From NCBI RefSeq assembly GCF_040939455.1, contig NC_134108.1:36810501-36874500 (forward strand): a stretch of 64,000 bases of DNA. Direction: 5' to 3'. This document shows positions 1 to 11,557 of this stretch, piece after piece. The notes beneath the pieces are model-generated. The model was not told the origin of the DNA and made no database searches. It worked only from the letters and a program-made list of their open reading frames with translations. Both the position numbers and the translations under genes were made by a program. Each line of letters begins with the position of its first letter. Within the stretch, counting starts at the first letter, position 1. The stretch is from Microcebus murinus. Its lineage: Eukaryota > Chordata > Mammalia > Primates > Cheirogaleidae.

Positions 1-618
1 GCTACACAGAAGATTTTTAGTTTGTATATAATCCCTTTCTCTTATTTTTACTTTTGTTTTCTATGCTCCTAAGGACCTATTTATAACATTTTTCCCCAAT
101 GTCCTGAGCATTTCCTCTGTTTTCTTCTGGTCATTTTACAGCTTCCTGTTCAAAGACAATTAGGTCTTTGATCCAGTCTGAGTTGATTTTCATATAGGGG
201 GAGAGGTGGGGCTCTAGTTTCATTCTTCTGCATATGAATATCTAATTTTCCCAGCCTCATTTACTGAAGAGACTGTCCTTCCCCCAGTGAGTGTTCTTGG
301 CATCTTTATCAAAAAATCAGTTGGTGGTTGATGTGCAGATTAGTTTCTCAGTTCTCCTTTCTTCTCCATTGGTCTATGTATCTGTTTTTATGCCAATATC
401 ATGCTGCTTTGGTTACTACAACTTTATAGTATATTTTGAGATCTGGTAGTGTGATGTGTTTAGCTTCATTTTTTTTCACTGTTGTTGTTCAATGTGGCTT
501 TGGCTATTTGTCTTCAGTGGTTTCATACACATTTTAAGATTTTTTTTCTATTTTTGTGAAGGATGTCATTTGTATTTTGATAGGGATTATTGAATCTGTA
601 GTTCACTTTGGGTGGTAG
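1..618 (-). mobile_element. LINE-1 ORF2 fragment, antisense, cut by the window edge
   Basis: Read on the minus strand this matches the late part of L1 ORF2, downstream of the reverse transcriptase. On the plus strand one sees the familiar antisense landmarks 'cattcttctgcatatg' (about 216-231), 'tttactgaagagactgtcc' (about 262-280) and 'gtctatgtatctgttttta'. The similarity stops near 618, just after 'ctgtagttcactttgggtgg', so this is the truncated 5' end of a minus-strand insertion whose 3' part lies before base 1. Stops and indels break the frame. I infer a dead copy of moderate age. Confidence 0.85.
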
Positions 619-1510
619 CAAGAGATTTTTATTTTCACTTTTTAGGTATAGCACATGAGGAAAATATGTGATGGAAAACATTGTATATTAACATTATATA
701 ACATATTAAACATATTAACATATTAAACATTTTATATTAACAATGATACAATCACATCTCAAAAAGAGTTGTGTCTCTATTTGCAGATTTATATTAACAT
801 TCACATAAACAATTTTGTTTGTTGCTAAATGTCTTGCCACTTGAAGCTGTGAATAAATGTGTACCTGTTGGCTTCTTGTAAACACTAAGCAGCACTAAAT
901 AAATGTTTGTTAAATCCAATAGATTACAATGATAGGAATTACACACATATATGTGGAAGGCAAAAGTAAATTTTATATATCTGTGTTTGCTGACACAAAA
1001 CCAATTTTTTCTAAAGAATAGTATCTTCTAAACCATTTTTCTTCTACATAAACTTCATTAATAGAGTTCTTTTTAGATTTAAATTACTTTCTAACTTCAT
1101 TACTTGTCCTGCATACACTCTCAAAAATCTGCTAATTCAAAGGAAGCACTCAAGCATCCCTTTGTGTCTCAAGGATCAGGAAATCTTATAAGAAACAATA
1201 AGTGGCTTTGTCAGGTAGTGAATGAGTAAGAAATTTCTGCAGTAAGGAATAAACTATGTTTAATTTTAACATGTAAAAGAACAATTTTTTTAACTTGTAC
1301 ATGATTCAAAGTCCAGTCACAAGAATGAAGATCTTTAAAATTGAGATGTCTTTTTTAGAAGACAATCAGTATACCAGAAGGCAGCGACCCTGGTAGCATT
1401 TGATCTTTCAACCCCCCCAAAATTCAAATCAAAACAAATAAGACAAAAAGAATCCACTACTTCTTTTTATGTAGGTTCCACATAAAGGCTTTAAGCTAGT
1501 TTTAAAAATT
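619..1510. other. AT-rich stretch with no recognised element
   Basis: No gene and no repeat family is recognised. About three imperfect copies of 'acatattaa' occur at 701-726. The rest is ordinary AT-rich DNA with stops in all frames. Confidence 0.5.
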
Positions 1511-1741
1511 CAACATTATTGACATTTTGGGTTGGATAATTCTTTGTTGTGGCCATCTGTCCTGCACATTGCAGGATGTTTAGCAGTATCCCTGGGCTCT
1601 ACTCACTAGATGCCACTGAAAGCACCTCTCTCATCCCACCCCACCCCCACACTCATCTGACAGTCAGTGTTTCCAGACATTGTCAAATGTTCCCTGGAAG
1701 GCAGCATTTCCAACCTTCTCCTGAGAACCACGGTTTTAACC
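1511..1741. mobile_element. MER20 (hAT-Charlie) DNA transposon fossil
   Basis: The body reads 'ttgacattttgggttggat', then 'gcaggatgtttagcagtatc', 'actagatgcc' and 'ccagacattgtcaaatgttc', which is the order of MER20, a short non-autonomous hAT-Charlie element of placental mammals. The right end 'ctgagaaccacggtttt' is a worn terminal inverted repeat; the left end is poorly preserved. The 68-codon frame inside (1549-1755) is chance. Some MER20 copies are bound by transcription factors in other mammals, but nothing here shows that. Orientation is not asserted because I could not check the consensus. Confidence 0.8.
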
Positions 1742-1934
1742 TCATTCCCTTCTAGCTAGCTTCTCAGTGGTGTTTGTTTCATACAACCATTTATTGAGCA
1801 AGAAAGGATTTGACTTTTAACACTTTTAAAAATAAAAAAAAAAGTGCAAAAGCTGAACAATGTGTTTATATTGTATTTGTAACTCAGGAATGTGTCAAAT
1901 CCAGTGTCATGAATGTTATGTGTGTTTCTTCCCA

Positions 1935-2170
1935 TCTAGATAGAGTGCAATTTAATGATTAAAGGAATGCCTATGCTTTCAGGTCAGACAACCAGAATTC
2001 AAATTTCATTTTTAACATTTAGAAGCTGTCTAATTGTAATTCAAGTTACTTAAATCCCTGACACTTCTAATCTTCATATTAAAAAAGCAGATAATAATAA
2101 TATATCCAGTTTACATTATTGTAGAAATTAAATGGGATAACATCCCTAAAGGGCATGCAATATATTAGCT
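1935..2170 (+). mobile_element. MIR SINE
   Basis: Degraded tRNA-derived SINE. Recognisable blocks are 'ttcaggtcagacaaccagaattcaaat' in outline (the diagnostic gac..tgggttcaaat region), 'agttacttaaatccctgac', and 'aaattaaatgggataacat' near the 3' part. Typical age for MIR, over 100 million years, so identity is low and the ends are approximate. Confidence 0.6.
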
Positions 2171-3329
2171 AACCAATCTATTATCTTATGCTTTTAATCA
2201 TAAAAGAATGAAAACATCATCCATTATATGTGTCCTATTTTTTTCTTTAAAATGTTATATTTATTCTTCCAGTGTTTCAATAACTAAACTAGGACTATAT
2301 CATTTGGAATATCCCCCATTTCCCTAAAAATTGAAATTTAAATTTATTTCAGCTTGCCTTTATGATAGAACAAGACAGTAGGGTAAATATAATTTTATCA
2401 GTTATTTCATCTCTTATTTGTCAGAATCTGGATGTAGTCTTTTTAAGGGAAAAAACACACTTTATTTCTTTTTCTGTTGATGAACTTCTTTAACCTTATT
2501 AAAGAATTAATTGGGCTATCAATTGTTATAAAACCATCCTGAAACCCATTCCTCCTAAGTAGTTGTGTGATACACAGTGACTCATGAACCCATCAATCAT
2601 TCCTCACTTCCATGTGACTATCCTGGGGGGAGGGAATGAGGGTCTAGTCTATTCCTCAGTCAGACTAAGATACTGCTAGATAATATCCAAGATAATAGAT
2701 TTCAAATGTTACCTCTGCAGGAAAGTCTTTTCTGACCTTGCCAACCAGACTAAGTTAGCTCCTTTTGCAGTGAACTCCTTTTCACTTTACAGTTTTCCTG
2801 TGTGCACTTTTCACAAATGAAATCTAATATTTTGATTTTTAGAAAAATTAGCTACAGCCAATTTATGGGTCAGCATTCCCAGGTGTAGGATTATAAACTC
2901 TTCTTTTATTATGCAGTTTAGCCAGGCTGCTGACCTCATTTAGACTGCTCTCTGCAGTTCTGGTTTAAGGAGATACACTTGCCAAATCCATGTAGCTAAC
3001 AGATTACTGAGACATCAGATCACTTATGAATAAACCTAAACTCTAACAAGCAGCAAAAATGAAAGACTAGTCTTTTATGTACTAAGTCTATTTAATTTGG
3101 AAATCTTCCTATTGTACAATCTAAAGATGACATTTACATTTATTTCATCTCACATTTAAGTTAAATTCCAGAAAAAGAACAAAAGATAAATCTGATTTTC
3201 CCATGTTATCCTTTATCTTTAAGATTTCTATAATCTCTAGTTTAATTAATTACCAGTAGCACAATGAAACATGGTTTCTTATTTAGTAGTCTTGTCAAGA
3301 ACTTAATCTACTTTCCTAAATCATTCTCA
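2171..3329. other. Unique AT-rich sequence
   Basis: No gene or repeat recognised. There are stops in all frames. A short G-run 'ctggggggaggg' lies near 2622-2633. Confidence 0.5.
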
Positions 3330-3565
3330 ATTCAATAAACTTTTTTGGAGAGTCTAAATATGAAGAAGAACCTATTCTAGGTGCTGTGAATAAAGAGTAC
3401 AGTGAATAAAACAAACACATCACAAATAAATTTAATAATATAAACAGAGTGTAGAGACAAGAGGTATCTGTAGCCCAATCTGGAGTTCAGTGAAGGATTC
3501 CTTGGAGAGATGAACATGGAGTAAGCCTTAAGAGATGAGTAAGAATTTTTTTCAGCATATTACAA
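3330..3565 (-). mobile_element. LINE-2 3' fragment
   Basis: The plus strand shows the antisense of the L2 3' region: 'caattcaataaacttttttgg' in outline, 'cctattctaggtgctgtgaa', 'acagtgaataaaacaaacac', and, further on, 'ggattccttggagagatgaa' and 'gagtaagccttaagagatga'. These are the L2 landmarks for size-of-organ style 3' ends (tgccaggcactg, gaacaagacag, aggcctctctgaggagg, gagctgagacctgaa). Very old and indel-rich; ends are approximate. Confidence 0.6.
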
Positions 3566-3570
3566 AGGTA

Positions 3571-3965
3571 CTAATGTTTTGTTTACATATATTGCCTTTG
3601 CCCTGCCTGAGTCAGAGCTTCAAGCATGTCCATCCCCCAGATGGTGCCCACCACACCCATTAGGTGTGAACATACCTATCCCCTCCTCCCAATTGCCACC
3701 CACCGACACCCAATAAATGTTACCACTATATGTGCACATAAGTGTTGATCAGTTAATACCAATTTGATGGTGAGTACATGTGGTGTTTTTTTTTAGAAGA
3801 AAGAGTTAAGAAGAATTTTCATAAATAACATAGGCTAAGCTGTAGAACAGCACAATGTTTGACTACAATTGAAGACAATTTAGAATTAGGAGAGCCTAAG
3901 TGCGTAGAGTGAGAATCCCAGAACAGAGAGGTTTGTACAACACTCACAGACCTGATCATTAAAAC
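3571..3965. other. Unique sequence
   Basis: No element recognised. A C-rich patch 'ccccagatggtgcccacc' lies at about 3635-3652. The stretch ends at the left target duplication of the next insertion. Confidence 0.45.
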
Positions 3966-3977
3966 ATCAAAGCATTG

Positions 3978-4129
3978 GGTAGATGCCTAGTAGTGGGATT
4001 GTTGGATCAACTCTGGCTATGATGGTACAAAGGCAATATATGTAACCAAAATGTTTGTACCCCCATAATAATATTCTGAAATTAAAAAATAAATAAATAA
4101 ATACAATTCAACACTCAAAAAAAAAAAAA
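3978..4129 (+). mobile_element. Very short 5'-inverted LINE-1 with exact target-site duplication
   Basis: The element is flanked by the same 12 bases, 'atcaaagcattg', at 3966-3977 and 4130-4141. Its right part (about 4011-4101) is a plus-strand L1 3' end with 'gtaaccaaaatgtttgtacc' and 'ataatattctgaaatta'. Its left part (about 3978-4010, 'gatgcctagtagtgggattg') is the antisense of the ORF2 C-terminal region that normally encodes the segment around 'aatcccactactgggcatc'. That arrangement is the product of twin priming during target-primed reverse transcription. Two A-rich tails separated by 'tacaattcaacactc' (4102-4116) close the element. The perfect duplication suggests a fairly recent insertion. 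Confidence 0.85.
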
Positions 4130-4141
4130 ATCAAAGCATTG

Positions 4142-5469
4142 CAGTTTCCAGGTATGTATCACTCCAAGAAATAACTTTTCCAATTAGGCCATAAAGTGGC
4201 CAGAAAGATTTCAGCAAGAAAGAGAATGAAATGGTTATTCTTTGATAATTTCATTTAGTTGATAATGTTAGTCCTGTATAATATTTTGGAAAATATCACA
4301 TTATATAAAATACAATAAAAATCCTGTAGTTATAATATTTCACATCAGTTCTTACAATCAAACAGAGCAGCAACTACATGCTGCGATTATTTATTCATGT
4401 GAAAACTATTATTCACTTCATCAGATCAATGCTTCTTGTTCCAGTATTTTGCTATGGTTTTGCTTTCCAGTCTTTGCTTCTTATTTACAGAGGAATAATT
4501 TGCATGATTTTTCTAGATTAATAAAATATTTTCCCAAATTCCTCACAGCAGAGATCTCTGGGCCCAGAGACATACATATATACACTATCACATACATGCA
4601 CAGATATAAAACCACTGCAACTTTAGATTCTGATTTTCCAACCATTAGCCCAGCTGTTATAGCTGTATTTTTAACAGTACCCAGGGGAATAGGTAGGCTT
4701 GATGTTTAATGCAAACCAGCTTGTGGAAAAATATGTTCACTTCCTATTATATTACAAAGCAATGAAATAAAAAAAAAGAGTCCTCTGGGAGATATTTAAT
4801 GTATATTGATAGAGTTGATCTCATCAGAGATTATATACTTAGTAAGTGGAATACAGTATGAGAAAATTCTAGGCCTGGTATTTCCATCAAAATTATGTAG
4901 AAAATAAAATATATATTTGAGTATAAATTGAATACATATCATTAAGATTAGGCTACAAAGAAGAGCAAAATCCATATGTTGCTTAAATTTTTCTATACAT
5001 ATATACCTTTGAAAAGTTTTATATATAGGTCCTTATGATAATATAACTGTATTAACATTTAATTAATAATAAACATATGTAAGTGATATATAAAATTTTA
5101 AGTGACAGCAGGAAATTTTTTGTAGATTCAGAATGCATCATAAGATTTTATGTAGGCCTTGAGCTCAGCTGTGACCTGAACAGATCTTTTTCGCAAATGT
5201 AAGCTTGAAACAAGGAAAACATCCAGTATTTGTGAAATTAGATCAAATGAATTAAATACAGCAGTTGGTACATGATCCAACCAGGTTGAAAAGTTCAAAA
5301 TAATCTAACTAAAAAATTTTGTTTACTCTTCCAAGTGACTCCGTTTTTCATGGAACTGTCAGGTTGACATGACGTCATACATAGGTCAACAGTTATTCAA
5401 CCATGCTGATCACCAGAGACTACTTTTGAAGGGGAATCTCTAAATCCTTCACCATACTTTTATAATCAT
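4142..5469. other. Unique AT-rich sequence
   Basis: No gene or repeat recognised. An 86-codon frame at 4449-4709 has no recognisable domain and no context of a gene. A CRE-like octamer 'tgacgtca' occurs at 5369-5376, but one short match means little. Confidence 0.5.
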
Positions 5470-5605
5470 GCTATTAAGTAGGTTTTTAATGTCTCAATTT
5501 TATACAGAAATAAATTGAAATACAAGGAAGGCAAGAACCTTGTTCTTTGTTATACAGATAGTAAGTGGAGATAAGTCTGGAACTCAATTCTAGCTGCATA
5601 TAACA
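5470..5605 (-). mobile_element. MIR-like SINE fragment
   Basis: The antisense MIR signature is visible as 'tgaaatacaaggaaggcaag', 'ttgttatacagatagtaagt' and 'gaactcaattctagct', equivalent to aggctcagagaggttaag, ggtcacacagctagtaagt and ggattcgaacccaggtct. Heavily decayed. Confidence 0.5.
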
Positions 5606-6224
5606 AAAAGTAAATCTCTAGCCTTGATACAGAATAAGATATAAGATATGGGTCATAATTTTATAACAGTATGGAAGTATTATCATTAATAGAGAAATTA
5701 GCCACTCCTCCAGTGAAGAATGGAAGAGGATATACAAATTTGAACTAGGTCTGTTTTACGTTAGAAATTGAGCTTCTAACTGTCTCCCTATGTCAATAAT
5801 GTTAACATATACTGGTTTGGTGGACATCAGAATCCTTTGAATACTGGCACCTGATGAACTGAAGGGCAGAAGAATGAAAAACATAAGATATTAACTGTGT
5901 GACTAGAAACTAGCTCTAGGAGTTTCTGCTCAATTCAAGCTGAAATTCTAACAAAACACTTGAACACGATCTGTGATCTTACCACATTTTAGTCTTCATA
6001 AAGAACAAAGAAAAGCACCTAACATGTAGTTCCTATAGATTGTTATGTCTTAATTGTTTTAGGAACTAATGCAAATACATAAATTCTGAGGAGTAAGAAA
6101 CAACTAAGACACAATTACCAGGTTAATTTTTTTGCATCAAATATTAATTAAAACATATTCCAAAATTGGGGTAAGAAATATGAAAGGTTTTAAAGAGATA
6201 TAAAATAAGTCTCTGACACTCAAT
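5606..6224. other. Unique sequence
   Basis: No gene or repeat family recognised. Confidence 0.45.
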
Positions 6225-6395
6225 TTTTATTTATGTATTTGTTTTAATTTTTAAACTTTAAATTATGGGTATGTAATAATTTTACATCTTTATAGGATAC
6301 ATGTGATGTTTTGATATAAGGCATACAATGTGAATTAATCAGCGTAATTTGGGTATCCATTACCTCAAGATTTAACATTTCTTGGTGTCAAATAA
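6225..6395 (-). mobile_element. Old LINE-1 3' UTR end, antisense
   Basis: The plus strand reads 'tacatgtgatgttttgatat', 'ggcatacaatgtgaatta' and 'gtatccattacctcaagatt', the antisense of the L1M/L1P 3' terminus (ends in a poly-A on the minus strand, here the T-rich run near 6225-6260). This is a short 5'-truncated copy. Confidence 0.7.
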
Positions 6396-7129
6396 TTTTT
6401 AATTTTAATGTATATGAGGAAATGAGTCTTACATATATGAAACTAGAGAACAAATCTCCAGTTCTCTGATAGAGTGTTAAGGTAGAAGGTCATTGCTAAA
6501 GGTAAAATAGTGTTGCAAATACTCACAAGAGGAGAAGATAACTATTTCTTGAAGCTGCATTTTTATTGAGTGCCTCATGGCAGGCTTACATCACTGCTTT
6601 CTGTGGTGGGCTAAGAACATCTATAGCTCTGTCCAGAGTGAAGCACAAGAAAGACAAAAACCCAGTTCTATACATCAAATGCCCAAATGCCTTGCTTGTT
6701 AGTTACAATCAAGTCCTGTAAAATCGCATAAATATAGATTTTTGTATTTCGATTCCTTTCTTTCAGACAAGAAAAATCTCAAGAAAACGAATGATGCTAA
6801 TAATAATAGTTTTATCTTAATGGTTTTCCTCTTGATGTGTTCCACGAGATACCTTGCACAGTGTAGTAGGAATGAGGCTCCAGGTGTTCTCATCTTAATT
6901 GTTATAGTGGTTGCCTTTATATAGTTTTGCATGTCTTATTCTTATGGTGCTTATAAAAGAAGGTAAATAATACAATCAATATCCGTGCTATAAATTTTTC
7001 AAGAATCATGAGTTTTGTGTGAAACTTCAGTTTTTTAAAATCATTTATTAGGCTGGTATACCAAACTATAGCTAATTCTGAATCTTGGTGAAATAATAAT
7101 GCAATTTCCCCCTACTGTCCGCTTATAGG
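6396..7129. other. Unique sequence
   Basis: No element recognised. Overlapping frames on both strands around 6699-6932 (77 and 60 codons) show no known domain, only chance hydrophobic stretches. Confidence 0.45.
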
Positions 7130-7415
7130 ATTACTCTGAAAAGTTCTTTGAACATATTTATAATGATAATAATTAACATTTTTTGAAAGTGAGGGTATAC
7201 TAGATGCTGTTTTAGATGCTACATTTATATATATACATATACACATACACACACATATATAGGCACACACATACATATATATTACTTTATTTAACACTTT
7301 TAATAATCCTATGAGTTAAAAGTTAAGCATCTTGCTCAGGGTCACACAGCTAGAAAGTAGCAGATCTTGGATGTGAAACTAGGTAATATGACTTTAGCAC
7401 TCATACTGCACTATT
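7130..7415 (-). mobile_element. MIR-like SINE interrupted by a dinucleotide tract
   Basis: The strongest block is 'gctcagggtcacacagctag' (7332-7351), followed by 'aaagtagcagatcttgg', the classical antisense MIR core. Upstream 'actagatgctgttttagatg' fits the antisense 3' end. An alternating purine-pyrimidine tract (TA/CA, about 7226-7282) lies in the middle and probably expanded in place. Confidence 0.7.
7226..7282. repeat. (TA/CA)n microsatellite
   Basis: Alternating tatata, catacaca and cacata units with interruptions. Such a tract is length-variable and may adopt Z-DNA or cruciform structure. It produces the repetitive part of a chance minus-strand frame here. Confidence 0.8.
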
Positions 7416-8639
7416 ATGTTTACCCAAATTATCTTGGCAGCATGATTACAATAATAATGTGATCATCTATAATTGGATATCGCTCAAATTTCTCTTGATC
7501 TGGGACTGTGAATGTATTTTTCTACTCATATCTATCCATGGTTGCCTTTCCCATAGACATACATACCAAATCAAACTTCGAATTTGTAGATTTGTGGGGA
7601 AGGGTTCAATAGTTTTAAGTAGGCTTTAAAAAATGCCCAGAGGGAATCATGCAGCTAAGATCTGTACACCATTTATAACATTTAAGCAGATGAGAATTAA
7701 AAACTATAAGACTTTAAAATTCATACTGGCAGGAAGCCTCAAGCAGTGATGATAAAAGAAAACAAAATGATGCAAATTTAAGTGGATTAAATAGAGAAAA
7801 ATCAGTGGGGGGGGGATCTTTAATCAAGCCAAAGTGCTGAAGACAATAGAGGTTGATGATGTGGAAATAGTTAATAGTTTTATATCTACTGAGATCAGCC
7901 CTATTCAGGTGATTCTTTTCAGTTCTTCTGGTTCTTGATAACTTATTCTGGTAAGCCAAGAATATGTAGAGAGGTATGGGACTGAAATGAACTCCATATG
8001 CAGAAAGAATTTTATTTAAATAGGCTAAAAATTTGAGAGCTACAAAGAAGCTTAGATATCATCCAACCCCAGCAGGAAAAAAGTGAGACTGAAAGAGGTT
8101 AATTAAGCTTACTGGAGGTCACCCTAAAGTTGATTAACGTGAGCTTGAGTAAGGTAGTTAGGTAATGGCAGAGTTTATAGTGGAATACAAATTTCTAACA
8201 TATAGGTGTCCCACAAAAGAAAGAACTGCAGAAAAAGAAATATTTTTTAAAAATATTTCCCTTAAATTCTTTTTAAAATCAACAAGAGATTATAAACAAC
8301 AGTAAATTACTAAAATATTTTTTACAATCACTAAAATATTTTACATAAAAGTAGTCCTTTTATATTTTCTAAACCTCTGATGATCTCTGCACATTCTCAT
8401 TAGATTTGGAGATAAAACCAAGTACAAAGATTCTCTTTTCAATTCCTCACACCCTGGGTAAAACATCAAATATAAAACATGGACAATTTGAATTTTAAGT
8501 TTTTAAATACTACTTTGACTCCTAGCAAAAATTACTTAAATATTTTCTCAGGCTTTTCCTGAAGATAAACAAGATGCACTTGGTACTGTGTACTATAGAA
8601 AAATAAAATGGAAAGCAATTATTTTTATCTTGAGGAAAC
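7416..8639. other. Unique sequence
   Basis: No gene or repeat recognised. A run of nine to ten G occurs near 7807-7815. Confidence 0.45.
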
Positions 8640-9015
8640 CTATAATTTACTTGGGTAAAAGGGCACGTGGCATACAAACATAATGAAGATGAAACTATGT
8701 AAAAAGCAAAAGATAATGAAATTTAAGATTATCAACGGCTGTAAGTGCTAGAAAAATTAAAATGCAAAGATATGAACAGTGCTAGGTAAAAGGAAATATG
8801 ACACCCTGAATGAGTTTGCAGGTCAGATTGTTGACTGGAGCTGAAAGTCTAAGGTGATAAGGAATGGAAAATCTGGATGTGATGTAGGAAAGAAACAGGC
8901 AATGAATGTGCACAAAGTCTTGCAGACCAAGTAGAAAAGCTGGATTCAATATGCATGATAAAGGGAGCCACTGAATGTAAGTGACATGATATAAACGTTA
9001 TTTGTGAAACGTAGC
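8640..9015 (-). mobile_element. LINE-2 3' fragment
   Basis: Antisense L2 order is visible on the plus strand: 'ggctgtaagtgctagaaaaa', 'aaatatgacaccctgaatga', 'gatgtaggaaagaaacaggc', 'tgcacaaagtcttgcag' and 'gggagccactgaatgtaagt', matching the L2 blocks for tgctatgaagaaaa, gcaagtgcaaaggccctgag and gggaagccattggag. Low identity, ends approximate. Confidence 0.55.
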
Positions 9016-9954
9016 AACCTGACCTTAGATAGATTATGGAAGTTAGGCTAAAGTATGGGAGATTACGTAGTGGGGCAAAAAACAGTGCTTAGACTAGGTG
9101 CTTTCAGTAAGAGAGAAGGTGATTGCTTCGCAGCAAATGATTCAGAATTTGATAAAGGTATTCTATTCCAACCATTCAGCCAATTGTGGGAAAAAATTAT
9201 TTTCAGATTTTCCACTGTCTTTGATGGAAAAATCAATGTTTAGAGATTATATCTGTATGAAACTCAGTGTCCCTATTATCATATAGAAAGTTCTACCAAT
9301 AATTTTTATTTTTCTCACATATCATTTCTTTTACTTAAACATTCATATTATTTCATATAAACATATATCAAATAATTATATAAACATATATCAAAGAATT
9401 TATATATCATATAAATATATGAATAAACTAGAATCTATCACTAAAGGAAGAGCCTTGTCATCATTTCTTAATTTTTACAGTTATGACATCAAATGGTTTC
9501 ATGTGCCTGCTTTAATAATCTTCCTAATTTATAGCCTTGGGTTACTCCTTTGGTCGGGTGGATTATAAGGTAGTCTCAATACTTTATGTGGCATATAAAA
9601 TTTTTAGACCTTGCAATGCTTTACTTAGGCCTCACTTAAAATAAATTTAATGTCTATTTCACATTCAATTTGTTAGCCTTTTTATTTTGAGTTTTAGTCA
9701 ATCATAGTAATGTGCTGTACTAATTTTCAATTTTAAAATGTATTCGAAATATAATAGGCTATTAAGATGTTAGGACTTACATTTAAAAATGTGTGCACTT
9801 AGAAGAAATTATAAATGTTTACCTGATAACATGGATGGTTTATAGGCATAGTGTTTTGTACCTCATTTAATTCTTTAAATCACTCCACTTGGGAAGATAT
9901 TGTATGTTTTTTATATGCCTTAGGTAAATGCACCGAATAATTGCAATAGTTCAG
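9016..9954. other. Unique AT-rich sequence with a short tandem duplication
   Basis: No gene or dispersed repeat recognised. The frames at 9055-9286 are chance. It contains the 23-bp duplication described separately. Confidence 0.45.
9355..9400. repeat. Two 23-bp tandem units
   Basis: Units at 9355-9377 and 9378-9400, both starting 'atataaacatatatcaa', differ at one position (t versus g near the end). An AT-rich half-related stretch follows to about 9425. Confidence 0.85.
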
Positions 9955-10200
9955 CATATAGTATGTGCAGGCAATTTGCTGAGCACTTTACCAATGTCCT
10001 GTGATGTAATTGTCACAAAAACCCTGAGATAGGCTGCAGCTGTGTCCTGGTTTCACTGAAGTGAAGAGAAGTTAAGTAATATGCATAGTCAATAAGTAAC
10101 AGGTCCTGGCTCAGAGAAGTGTCTTTCTAAATACACAACAAAGCTTAGATATTGAAAGATGTCTGCTAATTTAGAAGCTTCGCTCTTAACCACTATAGCA
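9955..10200 (-). mobile_element. MIR-like SINE
   Basis: Antisense MIR blocks: 'ctgagcactttaccaatgtc', 'gaagtgaagagaagttaag', 'catagtcaataagtaacagg' and 'gcttcgctcttaaccactat', the last being the well-kept 'ctcttaaccactat' 5' end of the SINE. The element seems to contain a small insertion near 10110-10170. Confidence 0.65.
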
Positions 10201-10769
10201 ATTATCACCTAATCTGACTCCTGCCTCTAGGTAGACAATTTTCTCACTACCCAGAACACAGTAAAACTTCATTACTAATTTAGACAAGAGGTGATGTAAG
10301 TTCCTATGACTATTATCCAATTATGTCAAAATGACTGCAGTCAGAGTTCATACCCCACCACAAACACACATGCTGGTTTTTTCCAGTTAGGATTTAATAT
10401 TCTGAAGTAGTTTTCTTTCATTATTAGAGACCCCTGACTTCTTTCTCTCTCTTACCAAACTTTTACTTCAGTTAAAGAATCTAAAATAGATTAAGTTTAG
10501 AAGAGGTGAAGGCAATAGAAACATTTTAATAAATTTCCCAGAACAAGATTACTAATGTACTTTTCTAAGACAAAGTGTCCTTTATTAATTTGTCCAGTCA
10601 GCAAACATTCTGTTAGCATTTACAAAGGATATTTTAAATGCTGGTTAGTATGTTGAATATCAAAGACATAAATATGGTTGCTGAATGTAAGAAAATCAGT
10701 ATTACAACAGAGGAATATAGGTATACTAATGTATACATACACAAGTATACATAATGCAGTATGTGGATG
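10201..10769. other. Unique sequence
   Basis: No element recognised. The minus-strand 61-codon frame at 10634-10819 has no known domain. Confidence 0.45.
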
Positions 10770-10990
10770 TACATAGCATGCTGGTTAAGTAGCAAGACCC
10801 TGAAAGTGAATCCTTGCATTTGAATAATTGCTCTGCTACTTTATTACCTGGTAAAACTGGACACTTACATAAAATCTGTGTCCTTCAGATTGCTCATGCA
10901 TAAAATGAGGATAATAGTATTTACTGCATAAGGTGATATTGATAATTAACCAAGATAATGCTCATGCCTGACAATCAATAACTAGATATG
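10770..10990 (+). mobile_element. MIR SINE
   Basis: Plus-strand MIR: 'atagcatgctggttaagtag' at the 5' end, then 'gtccttcagattgctcatg', 'ataaaatgaggataatagta' (very well kept) and 'ataattaaccaagataatgc'. Ends approximate. Confidence 0.7.
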
Positions 10991-11271
10991 TCTTATTTAT
11001 TTTCATGAAATGAGCTAAATGAATAAAGTCTTATGTGAACCCAGACAAATGGCCAATCCATTCTTTGATGGGCAGAGAGATAGGTAGTTTGTGTCAGGGA
11101 ACTCTTTGCAGTGTTCTGAAACAGTCATGTGCCTTGCTTTGGCTGTATGGAGAAGGAAGTAGAAATACATTCTAGGGAGAGGGAATCATGTAAGAAGGAC
11201 ATAGTGACTGGAAATATATGATTTATTGGTGAAGTAGTAGTGTTCCAATATGGTAGAACATAAGGTTCTAG

Positions 11272-11557
11272 ATGAAAATGGCAGGGTTAACAGATATATT
11301 CTCCAGCAAACTGGTATTAACTGAGTAGCACCTAAGTGGACACATAGGTGCTACAGTAATATGGTATTGGGGAGGTGGGAGGGGGGAGGGGGGCGGGTAT
11401 ATACAAACATAACGAGTGAGATGTGCACCATCTGGGGGATGGTCATGATGGAGACTCAGACTTTTGGGAGGAGGGGGGGAAATGGGCATTTATTGAAACC
11501 TTAAAATCTGTACCCCCATAATATGCCAAAATAAAAAAAAATTAAAAAAAAAAAAAA
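11272..11557 (+). mobile_element. Strepsirrhine-type LINE-1 3' UTR, 5'-truncated
   Basis: Landmarks are 'gagtagcacctaagtggac', 'ataggtgctacagtaatatg', a G-rich run 'ggtgggaggggggagggggg' (11373 onward), 'accatctgggggatggtcat', and the 3' terminus 'aaatctgtacccccataata' with a poly-A beginning near 11531. As I remember it, this is the 3' UTR of the L1 lineage active in lemurs, and it is absent from human L1. The G-rich tract resembles the G4-forming tract common in mammalian L1 3' UTRs. The low divergence from that form suggests a young copy. No clear target duplication was found. Confidence 0.75.

Noticed and set aside
5369..5376. CRE-like octamer tgacgtca as a promoter site
   Set aside because: A single eight-base match in 64 kb is expected by chance, and no transcription unit is near.
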